Shown here: positions 1-5,746 of the stretch, in pieces
Layout: every line of letters starts with the position of its first letter
How positions within the stretch are numbered: the stretch's first letter is position 1
From: Bacteroidales bacterium UBA1199
Lineage (GTDB): Bacteria > Bacteroidota > Bacteroidia > Bacteroidales > UBA932
Length of the DNA: 5,746 nt
Direction: 5' to 3'
NCBI GenBank assembly: GCA_002309795.1
Contig: DBXZ01000045.1
Span: forward strand, 1-5,746
Made by a program: the position numbers and the translations under genes
The notes under the pieces: model-generated
Databases searched by the model: none
What the model was told of the DNA's origin: nothing
What the model saw: only the letters and a program-made list of their open reading frames with translations

Positions 1-1814
1 GCGGCGGCGAGCGGCGCGGCGGCCTGGGCCGCCTCGCGGTCGGCAATCGCGAAGGCGCCGGAACGGTCGCCGGAGAGGGTTGCCGGACGCGTTTCAAGCG
101 CCGCGAGCTGCGTGCGGACGGGCCGGTGACCCTTCACGCCGTAGTCGGAATAGAGGAGCGCTCCGTCGGACTCGACGGGGTTGAAAGCGCCGAAGCGCGA
201 ATGGACGATTTTGGTAACCCGGCCGTCGGCCACACCATAGCGGTAGATGCAGCAGACACCGTCCTGGTCGGAGACAAAGCAAAGGTCGTCCCCCAGCCGT
301 GCGAGCTGTTGCAGGTAGCTGTTCTGCGGGGCGATGCAGGTGCTCCAGGCGTCTTCAGCAGCCGCGGAGGATATCTTCAGCAGCGCCATTCCGTCGTCCG
401 TGATGCCGGTGGCGTAGAGCATTCCGCCTGCCTGCAGTACCTCAACCAGCCTGCAGCCCTGCGGAGCGGCAATCCGGGAGATTTCGCGACCCGTGGCAGC
501 ATCGACCTCAACCGCCGTGGAGCTGCCTTCCGGGGCGTATTCCACCGCCCAGAGCGCACGGCCGTCGGGCGACACGGTCGGGTTGAAAAGCCGCGTGCGG
601 TGCGTCAGCGTGCGGGTGCGGTGCGAACGGGTATCGTAGCTGCGCAGCACGGAGTATTCCACCAGATCATAGCGTGCATCGGGCACGATTTCAGACCAGT
701 AGAGCGTTCCGCCGGCCGTCACGATCCGGCTCGCCTGCTGCGAGAAGGCGCGCATGCGGTGTGCACCGCCCTCATCGTCCAGCCGGACCAGCCGGTTCGA
801 ATGGTTGTAGCCGGCCTGCGTGGCGAAGAGGCCCTGCGCGGTCGGAGCCAGGTTGCGGTATTCGGTATAGATGGCCGGCACGTCGGCCAGCGGTTCAAAC
901 GGAGTAAAGGGAGCGCGCTGCAGGTCCTGGTCGTACCACATGGGGGCGTAATTGCTCGCCACGTTGCGCCAGTGCTTGCGGACCGTGCGGCCGGTGGCCT
1001 CCTGGAAGCTTCGGTTCCAGACACCGAACAGGTCCCACCAGTCGCGCATCTGGATGGTCATGGCATCGCCCACGCCGTAGTAGCGGTCGTCAAAGAGGCG
1101 GATGTCCGACACCAGCAGGTAGCCCATCGACTTGTCGTTCGGCATGTAGTTCCGGTAGGAGCCGAAGTGCCAGCGGTCGTAGATGCGCCGGTCGCCCGTC
1201 ACGAAGGCCGCCCGCCAGAACATCAGGTACTCCGCATTGCGGCCCGGGCCGGAGAGGGTCATGTCCGAGACGAACGAATCGGCCGAAGAGACGCACTGCC
1301 AGACGGTGGGCTTGAACCCGACGCCGAAGGCAACCGACTGGTCGCCATACACATACCTCAATACCTTGAAGGCGTAGGTACCGTAATGGCCCATGTAGGC
1401 CAGCCGGACGTTGTTGCGCAGGGCCAGGTAGCGGTCGTGGCTCAGCGCGAAGTGTTCGCTGCTGCTGGGCGTGGTGAAAAGCTCCACGCGGCGCGGGGCC
1501 CAGACCGGGCTGCTGGCCGGCGTGAGGGCGTAGGGATGCAGGATCAGCGGCACGTTGGGCACTTCAATCCGCATCAGGTCGCCCGCCTGCACACGGGAAG
1601 ATTCAAAGAGGTAGAGATAGCGGCGGGCCAGGGAGTCCAGTCCCTGCGGATAGAGTACGGAATAGTTGGCCCCCTGCAGCTGCCGCCACTGGATTTTGAG
1701 CGGCTCGGTGCCGAAGGATTCATACTGCGCACGGAGCGGCGCCGCCACCATCAGTAGCAGAACGACGGCCAGCGCGGCACGCCAGAAACCTTTGCGGGGC
1801 AATTCCATACGCAT
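1..1814 (-). CDS. Exported protein with degenerate peptidase-like N-domain and TolB/WD40-like beta-propeller (partial, 3' end beyond window)
   Basis: The minus strand is open for 604 complete codons from ATG at 1814 to the window edge, with no stop, so the C-terminus is missing. Residues 1-29 form a signal peptide: basic n-region, hydrophobic stretch AALAVVLLLMVAA, and probable cleavage in LRA|QYES. Residues 38-240 look like a family of Bacteroidetes proteins with a peptidase-MA/gluzincin-like domain followed by a propeller. The shared landmarks are PLILHPYALT (89-98), VWAPRRVELFTTP (104-116), SGPGR (188-192), FGSYRNYMPN (217-226) and MGYLLV (230-235). The expected HExxH site appears as HDRYL (126-130), so the domain is probably not catalytic. 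Residues about 320-575 have repeating beta-strand character, including SPDG at 415-418, as in TolB/WD40-type propellers. Residues after about 585 become Ala-rich. Related proteins, as I recall them, continue into a C-terminal barrel-like region, which cannot be seen here. The open frame and secretion are clear; the domain assignment rests on memory of the family, and the function is unknown. A second ATG at 1808 is an alternative start in the same frame. Confidence 0.8.
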   Translation of the reverse strand, partial: MRMELPRKGFWRAALAVVLLLMVAAPLRAQYESFGTEPLKIQWRQLQGANYSVLYPQGLDSLARRYLYLFESSRVQAGDLMRIEVPNVPLILHPYALTPASSPVWAPRRVELFTTPSSSEHFALSHDRYLALRNNVRLAYMGHYGTYAFKVLRYVYGDQSVAFGVGFKPTVWQCVSSADSFVSDMTLSGPGRNAEYLMFWRAAFVTGDRRIYDRWHFGSYRNYMPNDKSMGYLLVSDIRLFDDRYYGVGDAMTIQMRDWWDLFGVWNRSFQEATGRTVRKHWRNVASNYAPMWYDQDLQRAPFTPFEPLADVPAIYTEYRNLAPTAQGLFATQAGYNHSNRLVRLDDEGGAHRMRAFSQQASRIVTAGGTLYWSEIVPDARYDLVEYSVLRSYDTRSHRTRTLTHRTRLFNPTVSPDGRALWAVEYAPEGSSTAVEVDAATGREISRIAAPQGCRLVEVLQAGGMLYATGITDDGMALLKISSAAAEDAWSTCIAPQNSYLQQLARLGDDLCFVSDQDGVCCIYRYGVADGRVTKIVHSRFGAFNPVESDGALLYSDYGVKGHRPVRTQLAALETRPATLSGDRSGAFAIADREAAQAAAPLAA

Positions 1815-1816
1815 AG

Positions 1817-1849
1817 TTTGCAAAGATACGCGAAATAGTTGTAAATTTG
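1817..1849 (+). promoter_or_regulatory. Candidate promoter for the zinc-finger protein-lepA unit
   Basis: TTTG at 1817-1820 is followed after 21 bases by TAAATTTG at 1842-1849. This matches the Bacteroidetes pattern of TTTG at -33 and TAnnTTTG at -7, with spacing at the upper end of the usual range. Transcription would start near 1855, leaving a leader of about 20 bases before the ATG at 1877. The leader contains GGAGAGG (1852-1858), but this is 18 bases from the start codon, too far for a normal Shine-Dalgarno role. No start site has been measured; the call is by pattern only. Confidence 0.55.
1821..1828 (-). promoter_or_regulatory. Candidate Bacteroidetes -7 promoter box (TATCTTTG) for the leftward gene
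   Basis: Read on the minus strand, these bases are TATCTTTG, a full match to the TAnnTTTG box of Bacteroidetes primary-sigma promoters. No TTTG lies at the usual 19-21 base spacing upstream; the nearest similar bases, TTTA at 1845-1842, are only 13 bases away. The box ends six bases before the ATG at 1814, so transcription would begin almost at the start codon. It may therefore drive a leaderless or very short-leader transcript, or the true promoter may lie further upstream. Confidence 0.4.
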
Positions 1850-1876
1850 CCGGAGAGGTTTCAAAACTTGCCGACT

Positions 1877-2224
1877 ATGAAAAAAATCCTATCCAGCATC
1901 CTGTGGACAGCAGTCATCCTGCTGATCGGCCTTGCCGTCTACAAAGGCGTCACCGGCCATTCCGGCGTCAAGAAACTCTGGAACAAGTATGAGCGCGTGG
2001 TGGACATCAACCGGCAGGCCCCCGTCGGAGCAACCCTGACCTGCCCCATCTGCGACACGACCTTCGTCAAGGCCAACCCCGAACAGGTCTTCTGCAGCCC
2101 CGAGTGCCGCAAAAAATACGAACGCCTGGAGAAGGGCGTCCGCACGGAAGGCAAGATCGAAGATGAACTCCTCGATCTCTGGGACGGCATCAAGACCCGC
2201 GTGAAACGCGTCACGGAAGACTAG
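1877..2224 (+). CDS. Small membrane-anchored four-cysteine zinc-finger protein
   Basis: The product is 115 aa. Residues about 4-22 form a single hydrophobic helix ([19 protein letters not shown]) behind a short MKK n-region, so it is probably an N-terminal membrane anchor. C56, C59, C73 and C77 form CX2C-X13-CX3C, with CPIC and FCSPEC knuckles followed by RKKYER, as in treble-clef or zinc-ribbon fingers. The C-terminal third is charged and probably helical. ATG at 1877 is chosen because it gives a clean anchor. The in-frame TTG at 1847 lies inside the proposed -7 box and would put polar residues before the anchor. The stop at 2222-2224 lies one base before the lepA start, so the two genes are almost certainly co-transcribed and perhaps translationally coupled. 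The finger should face the cytoplasm if the anchor is N-out, or the periplasm if the helix acts as an uncleaved signal; the sequence does not decide this. I do not recognise a named family, and the function is unknown. Confidence 0.85.
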   Translation: MKKILSSILWTAVILLIGLAVYKGVTGHSGVKKLWNKYERVVDINRQAPVGATLTCPICDTTFVKANPEQVFCSPECRKKYERLEKGVRTEGKIEDELLDLWDGIKTRVKRVTED

Positions 2225-2225
2225 A

Positions 2226-4013
2226 ATGAAAAACATCCGGAATTTCTGCATCATCGCCCATATCGACCACGGCAAGAGTACGTTGGCCGACCGCCTGCTG
2301 GAGCTGACCCATACGCTCGAGCAGCGGGACATGGAGGCGCAGGTGCTGGATTCCATGGATCTGGAGCGCGAGAAGGGCATCACCATCAAGTCTCACCCCA
2401 TCCAGATGGAGTACACCCGCGGCGGGGAGACTTTCGTGCTGAACCTGATCGACACCCCCGGCCACGTGGACTTCTCTTATGAAGTCTCGCGTGCAATCGC
2501 CTCCTGCGAGGGTGCGCTGCTGGTGGTGGACGCCACCCAGGGCATCCAGGCGCAGACCATCTCCAACCTCTATCTGGCCATCGAGCACGACCTGGAGATC
2601 ATCCCCGTGCTCAACAAGATCGACATGGAGGCGGCCATGGTGGATGTGGTGCGCGACCAGGTGGTGGACCTGATCGGCTGCGATCCGGAAGACGTGCTGC
2701 TGGTCAGCGCGCGTACCGGCGAAGGCGTTCCGGCCGTGCTGGACGCGATCGTAGACCGCATTCCCGCGCCCAAAGGCGACCCGGCCTCACCGCTGCAGGC
2801 CTTGATTTTCGACTCGGTCTTCAACTCGTTCCGCGGCATTATCGCCTACTTCAAGGTGGAGAACGGCAGCATCCGCCCGGGCGACAAGGTGAAGTTCGTC
2901 AACACCGGCAAGGAGTACGTGGCCGACGAGGTGGGCGCGCTCAAGATGAAACTCTGCCCGCGCGACGAAATCCCCTGCGGCTCAGTAGGATACATTATCT
3001 CCGGCATCAAGACGGCCGTGGAGGTCAAGGTGGGCGATACCATCACGCATACCGACCGTCCGTGCGCCGGCGCAATCGCGGGATTCGAAGATGTGAAGCC
3101 GATGCTCTACGCGGGCATGTTCCCCGTCTCGGCCGACGAATACGAAGACCTGCGCGCCTCGCTCGAAAAGTTCCAGCTGAACGACGCTTCGCTGGTGTTC
3201 GAACCGGAGAGTTCGCTGGCCCTCGGATTCGGTTTCCGCTGCGGCTTTCTGGGTCTGCTGCACCTCGAGATCGTACAGGAGCGCCTCTTCCGCGAATTCG
3301 ACATGGACGTGGTGACCACGGTCCCGAACGTATCTTATAAGGTATATACCACGCAGGGCGCCTGCCTGGACGTGCACAACCCTTCCGGATTGCCGGCCCC
3401 CACGCTGATCGACCGGATTGAGGAACCCTATATCCGCGCGCAGATTATCTCGAAATCAGAGTTTTACGGCGCCATCATGAAACTCTGCCTGGACAAGCGC
3501 GGCACCCTCACCAGTCAGCATTACCTGACCGCGGACCGCGTGGAACTCAACTACGAGATGCCGCTTTCGGAGATTGTCTTCGACTTCTACGACAAACTGA
3601 AATCCATCTCCAAAGGCTACGCTTCGTTCGACTACCACGTGATCGGGTTCCGCCCGGCCAAGCTCGTGAAGCTCGACATCCTGCTCAACGGCGAACCGGC
3701 CGACGCCCTCTCCACGCTGATCCACCAGGACCACGCCTACGAGTTCGGCCGCAAGATTTGCGAGAAGCTGAAGGAGCTGATCCCGCGCCAGCAGTTCGAC
3801 GTGGCCATCCAGGCTGCCATCGGCGCCAAGATCATCGCCCGCGAAACAGTGCGCCAGGTGCGCAAAGACGTGACCGCCAAGTGCTACGGCGGCGATATCA
3901 CGCGTAAGCGCAAGCTGCTGGAAAAACAGAAGGCGGGCAAGAAGCGTATGCGCCAGATCGGCCAGGTGGAGGTCCCCCAGTCAGCCTTTATGGCGGTGCT
4001 GAAGCTGGACTAA
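2226..4013 (+). CDS. lepA: Elongation factor 4 (LepA), ribosome-associated translational GTPase
   Basis: The product is 595 aa, the normal length for LepA/EF4. This GTPase binds the ribosome, is reported to promote back-translocation or help stalled and assembling ribosomes, and is found in the cytosol and at the membrane. The G domain is intact: AHIDHGKS (11-18), LEREKGIT with the G2 threonine at 53, DTPGH (76-80), NKID (130-133) and SARTG (161-165). Domain II follows at roughly 185-280. The EF-G-like domain III/V region includes [11 protein letters not shown] (338-348), strongly conserved in LepA. The LepA-specific C-terminal domain carries [20 protein letters not shown] from 552 and ends in [13 protein letters not shown]. 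The lack of an EF-G domain IV and the presence of this C-terminal domain separate it from EF-G, TypA and TetM-type proteins. It starts one base after the zinc-finger gene's stop and has no promoter of its own in view. A strong terminator follows about 40 bases after its stop. Confidence 0.99.
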   Translation: MKNIRNFCIIAHIDHGKSTLADRLLELTHTLEQRDMEAQVLDSMDLEREKGITIKSHPIQMEYTRGGETFVLNLIDTPGHVDFSYEVSRAIASCEGALLVVDATQGIQAQTISNLYLAIEHDLEIIPVLNKIDMEAAMVDVVRDQVVDLIGCDPEDVLLVSARTGEGVPAVLDAIVDRIPAPKGDPASPLQALIFDSVFNSFRGIIAYFKVENGSIRPGDKVKFVNTGKEYVADEVGALKMKLCPRDEIPCGSVGYIISGIKTAVEVKVGDTITHTDRPCAGAIAGFEDVKPMLYAGMFPVSADEYEDLRASLEKFQLNDASLVFEPESSLALGFGFRCGFLGLLHLEIVQERLFREFDMDVVTTVPNVSYKVYTTQGACLDVHNPSGLPAPTLIDRIEEPYIRAQIISKSEFYGAIMKLCLDKRGTLTSQHYLTADRVELNYEMPLSEIVFDFYDKLKSISKGYASFDYHVIGFRPAKLVKLDILLNGEPADALSTLIHQDHAYEFGRKICEKLKELIPRQQFDVAIQAAIGAKIIARETVRQVRKDVTAKCYGGDITRKRKLLEKQKAGKKRMRQIGQVEVPQSAFMAVLKLD

Positions 4014-4054
4014 CCGGCCGTGGCGGCTAAGTTATTGACATACAGGCAGAACAT

Positions 4055-4089
4055 AAAAATCGGTCAGCGGATTTGGCTGACCGATTTTT
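4055..4089. terminator. Bidirectional intrinsic terminator between convergent operons
   Basis: AAAAATCGGTCAGC (4055-4068) pairs perfectly with GCTGACCGATTTTT (4076-4089), a 14-bp stem with a 7-base loop GGATTTG. A run of five T follows the GC-rich part of the stem on each strand, so it can end lepA transcription rightward and the sigma-factor operon leftward. The stem ends 39 bases from the stop codon of the Spy-like gene and begins 41 bases after the stop of lepA. Confidence 0.93.
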
Positions 4090-4128
4090 AGCATTTTATT
4101 AAGTATCAGGAACTTATCTGCCACACAG

Positions 4129-4737
4129 TTATTTGGCGTCCTGAACCTCTTTGGCAGCGTCGTGCTCTTTTACATCCTTCGCCTTCTTTCCAAAGCGGGG
4201 ACCCTTCGGAGCCTTGGGAGCTTTGTCGCCGTCGGGACGATTGCCCTGCTTGCCGTGCATCTCTGCCTGGCGTTTGAACATCTCGCGCAGCATCTTGTTC
4301 TGGAAGTGCTCCTCTACCATGTAGAGCTTGGCGACTTTGACAGCCGGAAGCACCTTCATGAACTGTCCGTTGTACTTAGCCTTGACCTCGGCCTCTGTCT
4401 TCAGGGCCTTCAGATAGTCTTCGATCCGGGCCTTCACCTCTTTCTCAGAGGGTTCTGCCTGATCTTTGGCGGGACGAAGCGCCTTGCGGGCGTCGCGGAC
4501 AGCCTTGCCGGCTTCCATCATCTCCTTCTCATACGCATTGTAGACCGGCCAGAAGACCTGTGCCTCCTCCGGAGTCAGCGCGAGACGCTCGGTCAGGAAA
4601 CCGATCTTTTCAGTACGCATCTGCTCCATGTGCTTTGCGTGCCGTGCCTTGTCGGCGTCGGAGGGCTGCGCGTAAGCGACTGCACCAACCATGAGCAGTG
4701 CGCTCATTAAAACCATTAACCTTTTCATTTTACCCAT
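4129..4737 (-). CDS. Spy/CpxP-like periplasmic protein with basic tail
   Basis: The product is 202 aa with a clear signal peptide (MKRLMVLMSALLMVGAVAYA), probably cut after A23, so the mature protein is periplasmic. The mature part is almost entirely helical and charged. It contains LTPEEAQVFWPVYNAYEKEM (54-73), resembling the LTxxQ-type helices of Spy and CpxP, and a second helical segment around LPAVKVAKLYMVEEHF. Spy-type proteins are ATP-independent chaperones of the envelope. From about residue 163 a Lys/Pro/Asp-rich, probably disordered tail is added, which makes the protein longer than the roughly 160-aa enterobacterial Spy. It is the last gene of the sigma-factor operon: its start lies two bases after the stop of the preceding gene, and the terminator follows. 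M4 at 4728 is an alternative start that also leaves an intact signal peptide. Export is clear; chaperone function is inferred from the helix pattern and context. Confidence 0.88.
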   Translation of the reverse strand: MGKMKRLMVLMSALLMVGAVAYAQPSDADKARHAKHMEQMRTEKIGFLTERLALTPEEAQVFWPVYNAYEKEMMEAGKAVRDARKALRPAKDQAEPSEKEVKARIEDYLKALKTEAEVKAKYNGQFMKVLPAVKVAKLYMVEEHFQNKMLREMFKRQAEMHGKQGNRPDGDKAPKAPKGPRFGKKAKDVKEHDAAKEVQDAK

Positions 4738-4739
4738 TT

Positions 4740-5144
4740 TTAATAACTTAAATTGTCTGCGAGGAACATTTGCAAATCGGTCAGCGAAACGGTTTCGGAG
4801 AGATACTCCAACAGTTCGTCGTCCGAAAGTTCTTCAATCTTCTCGTTGAGGTCCGCCTCTACGACCGAGATTTCCGGTTCGGCTTCTGCCAGCAACTGGG
4901 CCGAGCGGCCGCTGCCCAGCGTACCTGTCAGCGACAGGGTGCCATAGCCGATTCCGAAAATGATCAGGAACATAGCGGCCACGGCGATTCCCGGTTTGAG
5001 AACCGTCCAGAGGCGAGAACTCTTCACGGGCTGGGAAATACGCTCGCGAACGCGGTCCTCCACCGTGTCGAAGTAACCTTCGGGGACGGTGAACGGCGCC
5101 TTCTTCAGCGATTCCTGTTCGAGCATGTTTTTCGTGTCCTTCAT
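4740..5144 (-). CDS. Single-pass membrane protein, candidate anti-sigma factor
   Basis: The product is 134 aa with three parts. A cytoplasmic N-terminal region of about 50 residues contains APFTVPEGYFDTVEDRVRER (16-35). One transmembrane helix follows at about 51-72 (PGIAVAAMFLIIFGIGYGTL). An acidic C-terminal region, presumably periplasmic, contains EKIEELSDDELLEYLSE. The PFxVPEGYFD motif recurs in small Bacteroidetes proteins encoded directly after ECF sigma factors. With the sigma gene upstream, this makes it the likely membrane-bound regulator of that sigma factor. It has no Cys and no His, so it is not a zinc-binding (ZAS) anti-sigma factor of the HxxxCxxC type. It sits between the sigma gene (49-base gap) and the Spy-like gene (2-base gap). 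The start at 5144 is preceded by an A-rich stretch without a Shine-Dalgarno; M7 at 5126 is less likely because it leaves a shorter N-terminal region. Topology and anti-sigma role are inferred. Confidence 0.85.
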   Translation of the reverse strand: MKDTKNMLEQESLKKAPFTVPEGYFDTVEDRVRERISQPVKSSRLWTVLKPGIAVAAMFLIIFGIGYGTLSLTGTLGSGRSAQLLAEAEPEISVVEADLNEKIEELSDDELLEYLSETVSLTDLQMFLADNLSY

Positions 5145-5193
5145 TGCTTTGTTCGTTGTCTTTTAGACCGATGGTCTTATGAAAAGTTAAAAA

Positions 5194-5736
5194 TCAATCC
5201 AACATTTTTTTGACTTCCGCCTCCACTTTGCCCGCGGCGTAGTGATAGGAAGTCTTGAGGGAACCGACCGGAGTCTCAAGGATTTCCGAGATCTCCTCGT
5301 AGGGCAGTTCCTGGAAATAGCGCAGCGTGAAGACCGCCTTCTGCTTGGGCGGCAGCGTGGCGATGGCCTTCTGGAGCGCGAGCTGCACCTTGTCGCCGCT
5401 GAAATAGTCGTCGGCCGCCAGCCGGTTGCTGAGCACGCGCTCGTAACCGGTCAGCGAGAGGGCGGCTTTCAGGCGCGCGCATTTCAGAAAGGTGACGGAT
5501 TCGTTGGTGGCGATCCGGTAGAGCCAGGTGTAGAGTTGGGAATCTCCGCGGAAGGTGTCGAGTGCATCCCAGACCTTGATCCATGTATTCTGCAGCACGT
5601 CGTCCGCATCTTCGTGGACCTGCACCATATTGCGGATCTGCCAGTAAAGGCGTTCCGAATATTTGCGCACGAGCAGGTTGAACGCACGGTCGCGTTCGCC
5701 TTCTCGGAACAGGGTCAGGATGTCACTGTCTTCCAT
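5194..5736 (-). CDS. ECF-family RNA polymerase sigma factor
   Basis: The product is 180 aa, typical for an ECF sigma factor with only sigma-2 and sigma-4 domains. Region 2 covers about 17-85, with AFNLLVRKYSERLYWQIR, then DADDVLQNTWIKVWDAL (43-59, region 2.2, core binding) and TWLYRIATNES (70-80, around region 2.4, -10 recognition). A linker at about 86-120 leads to region 4 at 128-179: LPPKQKAVFTLRYFQEL, then the helix-turn-helix PYEEISEILETPVGSLKTSY (145-164) for -35 recognition. The ATG at 5736 gives the usual MED-start for this group, so the N-terminus appears complete; only 10 bases upstream are visible and they show no promoter. It heads an operon with a membrane-bound candidate anti-sigma factor and a Spy-like protein, pointing to control of an envelope response. 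ECF operons often autoregulate, but the promoter is outside the window. Confidence 0.97.
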   Translation of the reverse strand: MEDSDILTLFREGERDRAFNLLVRKYSERLYWQIRNMVQVHEDADDVLQNTWIKVWDALDTFRGDSQLYTWLYRIATNESVTFLKCARLKAALSLTGYERVLSNRLAADDYFSGDKVQLALQKAIATLPPKQKAVFTLRYFQELPYEEISEILETPVGSLKTSYHYAAGKVEAEVKKMLD

Positions 5737-5746
5737 CGGGTTCGGG

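Noticed and set aside
126..1757. A 543-codon open frame on the plus strand
   Set aside because: It lies antisense to the exported-protein gene, whose frame is open over 604 codons with a signal peptide and recognisable motifs. The plus-strand product is rich in Val, His, Arg and Gly with no domain or sensible start signal. High GC with few stop-forming codons explains it.
1889..2389. A 166-codon open frame on the minus strand
   Set aside because: It crosses the zinc-finger gene and the start of lepA in antisense, both of which are well supported, and shows no recognisable domain.
4162..4710. A 182-codon open frame on the plus strand
   Set aside because: It is antisense to the Spy-like gene, which has a clear signal peptide, tight operon spacing and LTPEEA motif. 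The Leu/His-rich antisense product looks like the mirror of Lys/Glu/Met codons.
5165..5177. Inverted repeat AGACC-GAT-GGTCT between the sigma and membrane-protein genes
   Set aside because: The stem is only 5 bp with a 3-base loop and no T-run follows on the transcribed strand, so it is not a terminator. It could be an operator or processing site but chance is as likely.
5180..5193. TAACTTTT on the minus strand as a possible internal -7 box before the membrane-protein gene
   Set aside because: It is one base off the TAnnTTTG pattern and has no TTTG at the right distance upstream; co-transcription from the sigma gene is simpler.
1..5746. Mobile elements, CRISPR arrays, tRNA or rRNA genes, phage genes
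   Set aside because: No direct repeat arrays, transposase or integrase motifs, or RNA gene signatures were seen, and base composition is even across the genes.

Overview
The window looks like chromosomal DNA of a GC-rich member of the Bacteroidetes, most likely Bacteroidales. Four things support this: a -7 type promoter box of the TAnnTTTG kind, the absence of well-placed Shine-Dalgarno sequences, an ECF sigma factor with the N-terminal wording common in that phylum, and an N-terminal KAPFTVPEGYFD-type motif on the small membrane protein beside it. The genus cannot be fixed from the sequence; an Alistipes-like or Rikenellaceae-like genome would fit the base composition.

Layout. (1) Bases 1-1814, minus strand: the first 604 codons of a large exported protein that runs off the left edge. 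It has a signal peptide, an N-terminal region that resembles a degenerate gluzincin-type peptidase domain, and then a TolB/WD40-like beta-propeller. This frame is open without a stop across the whole stretch. The 543-codon open frame on the opposite strand is its shadow. (2) Bases 1815-1876: a compact divergent promoter region built around the palindrome TTTGCAAA. (3) Bases 1877-4013, plus strand: a two-gene unit, a 115-aa membrane-anchored four-cysteine zinc-finger protein followed after one base by lepA, which encodes elongation factor 4. (4) Bases 4014-4128: a convergent gap holding a strong bidirectional terminator. (5) Bases 4129-5736, minus strand, transcribed right to left: an ECF sigma factor, a single-pass membrane protein that is the candidate anti-sigma factor, and a Spy/CpxP-like periplasmic protein.

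How they work together. The right-hand operon reads as an envelope-stress module: sigma factor, membrane-bound regulator, and a periplasmic chaperone-like effector. The lepA unit is translation housekeeping with a small uncharacterised membrane partner. The left-hand gene is a secreted or envelope protein of unknown function. There is no sign of mobile elements, CRISPR, tRNA, rRNA or phage genes. The window is mostly ordinary core genome. The points most worth a second look are the apparently inactivated peptidase domain, the zinc-finger protein coupled to lepA, and the zinc-free candidate anti-sigma factor.
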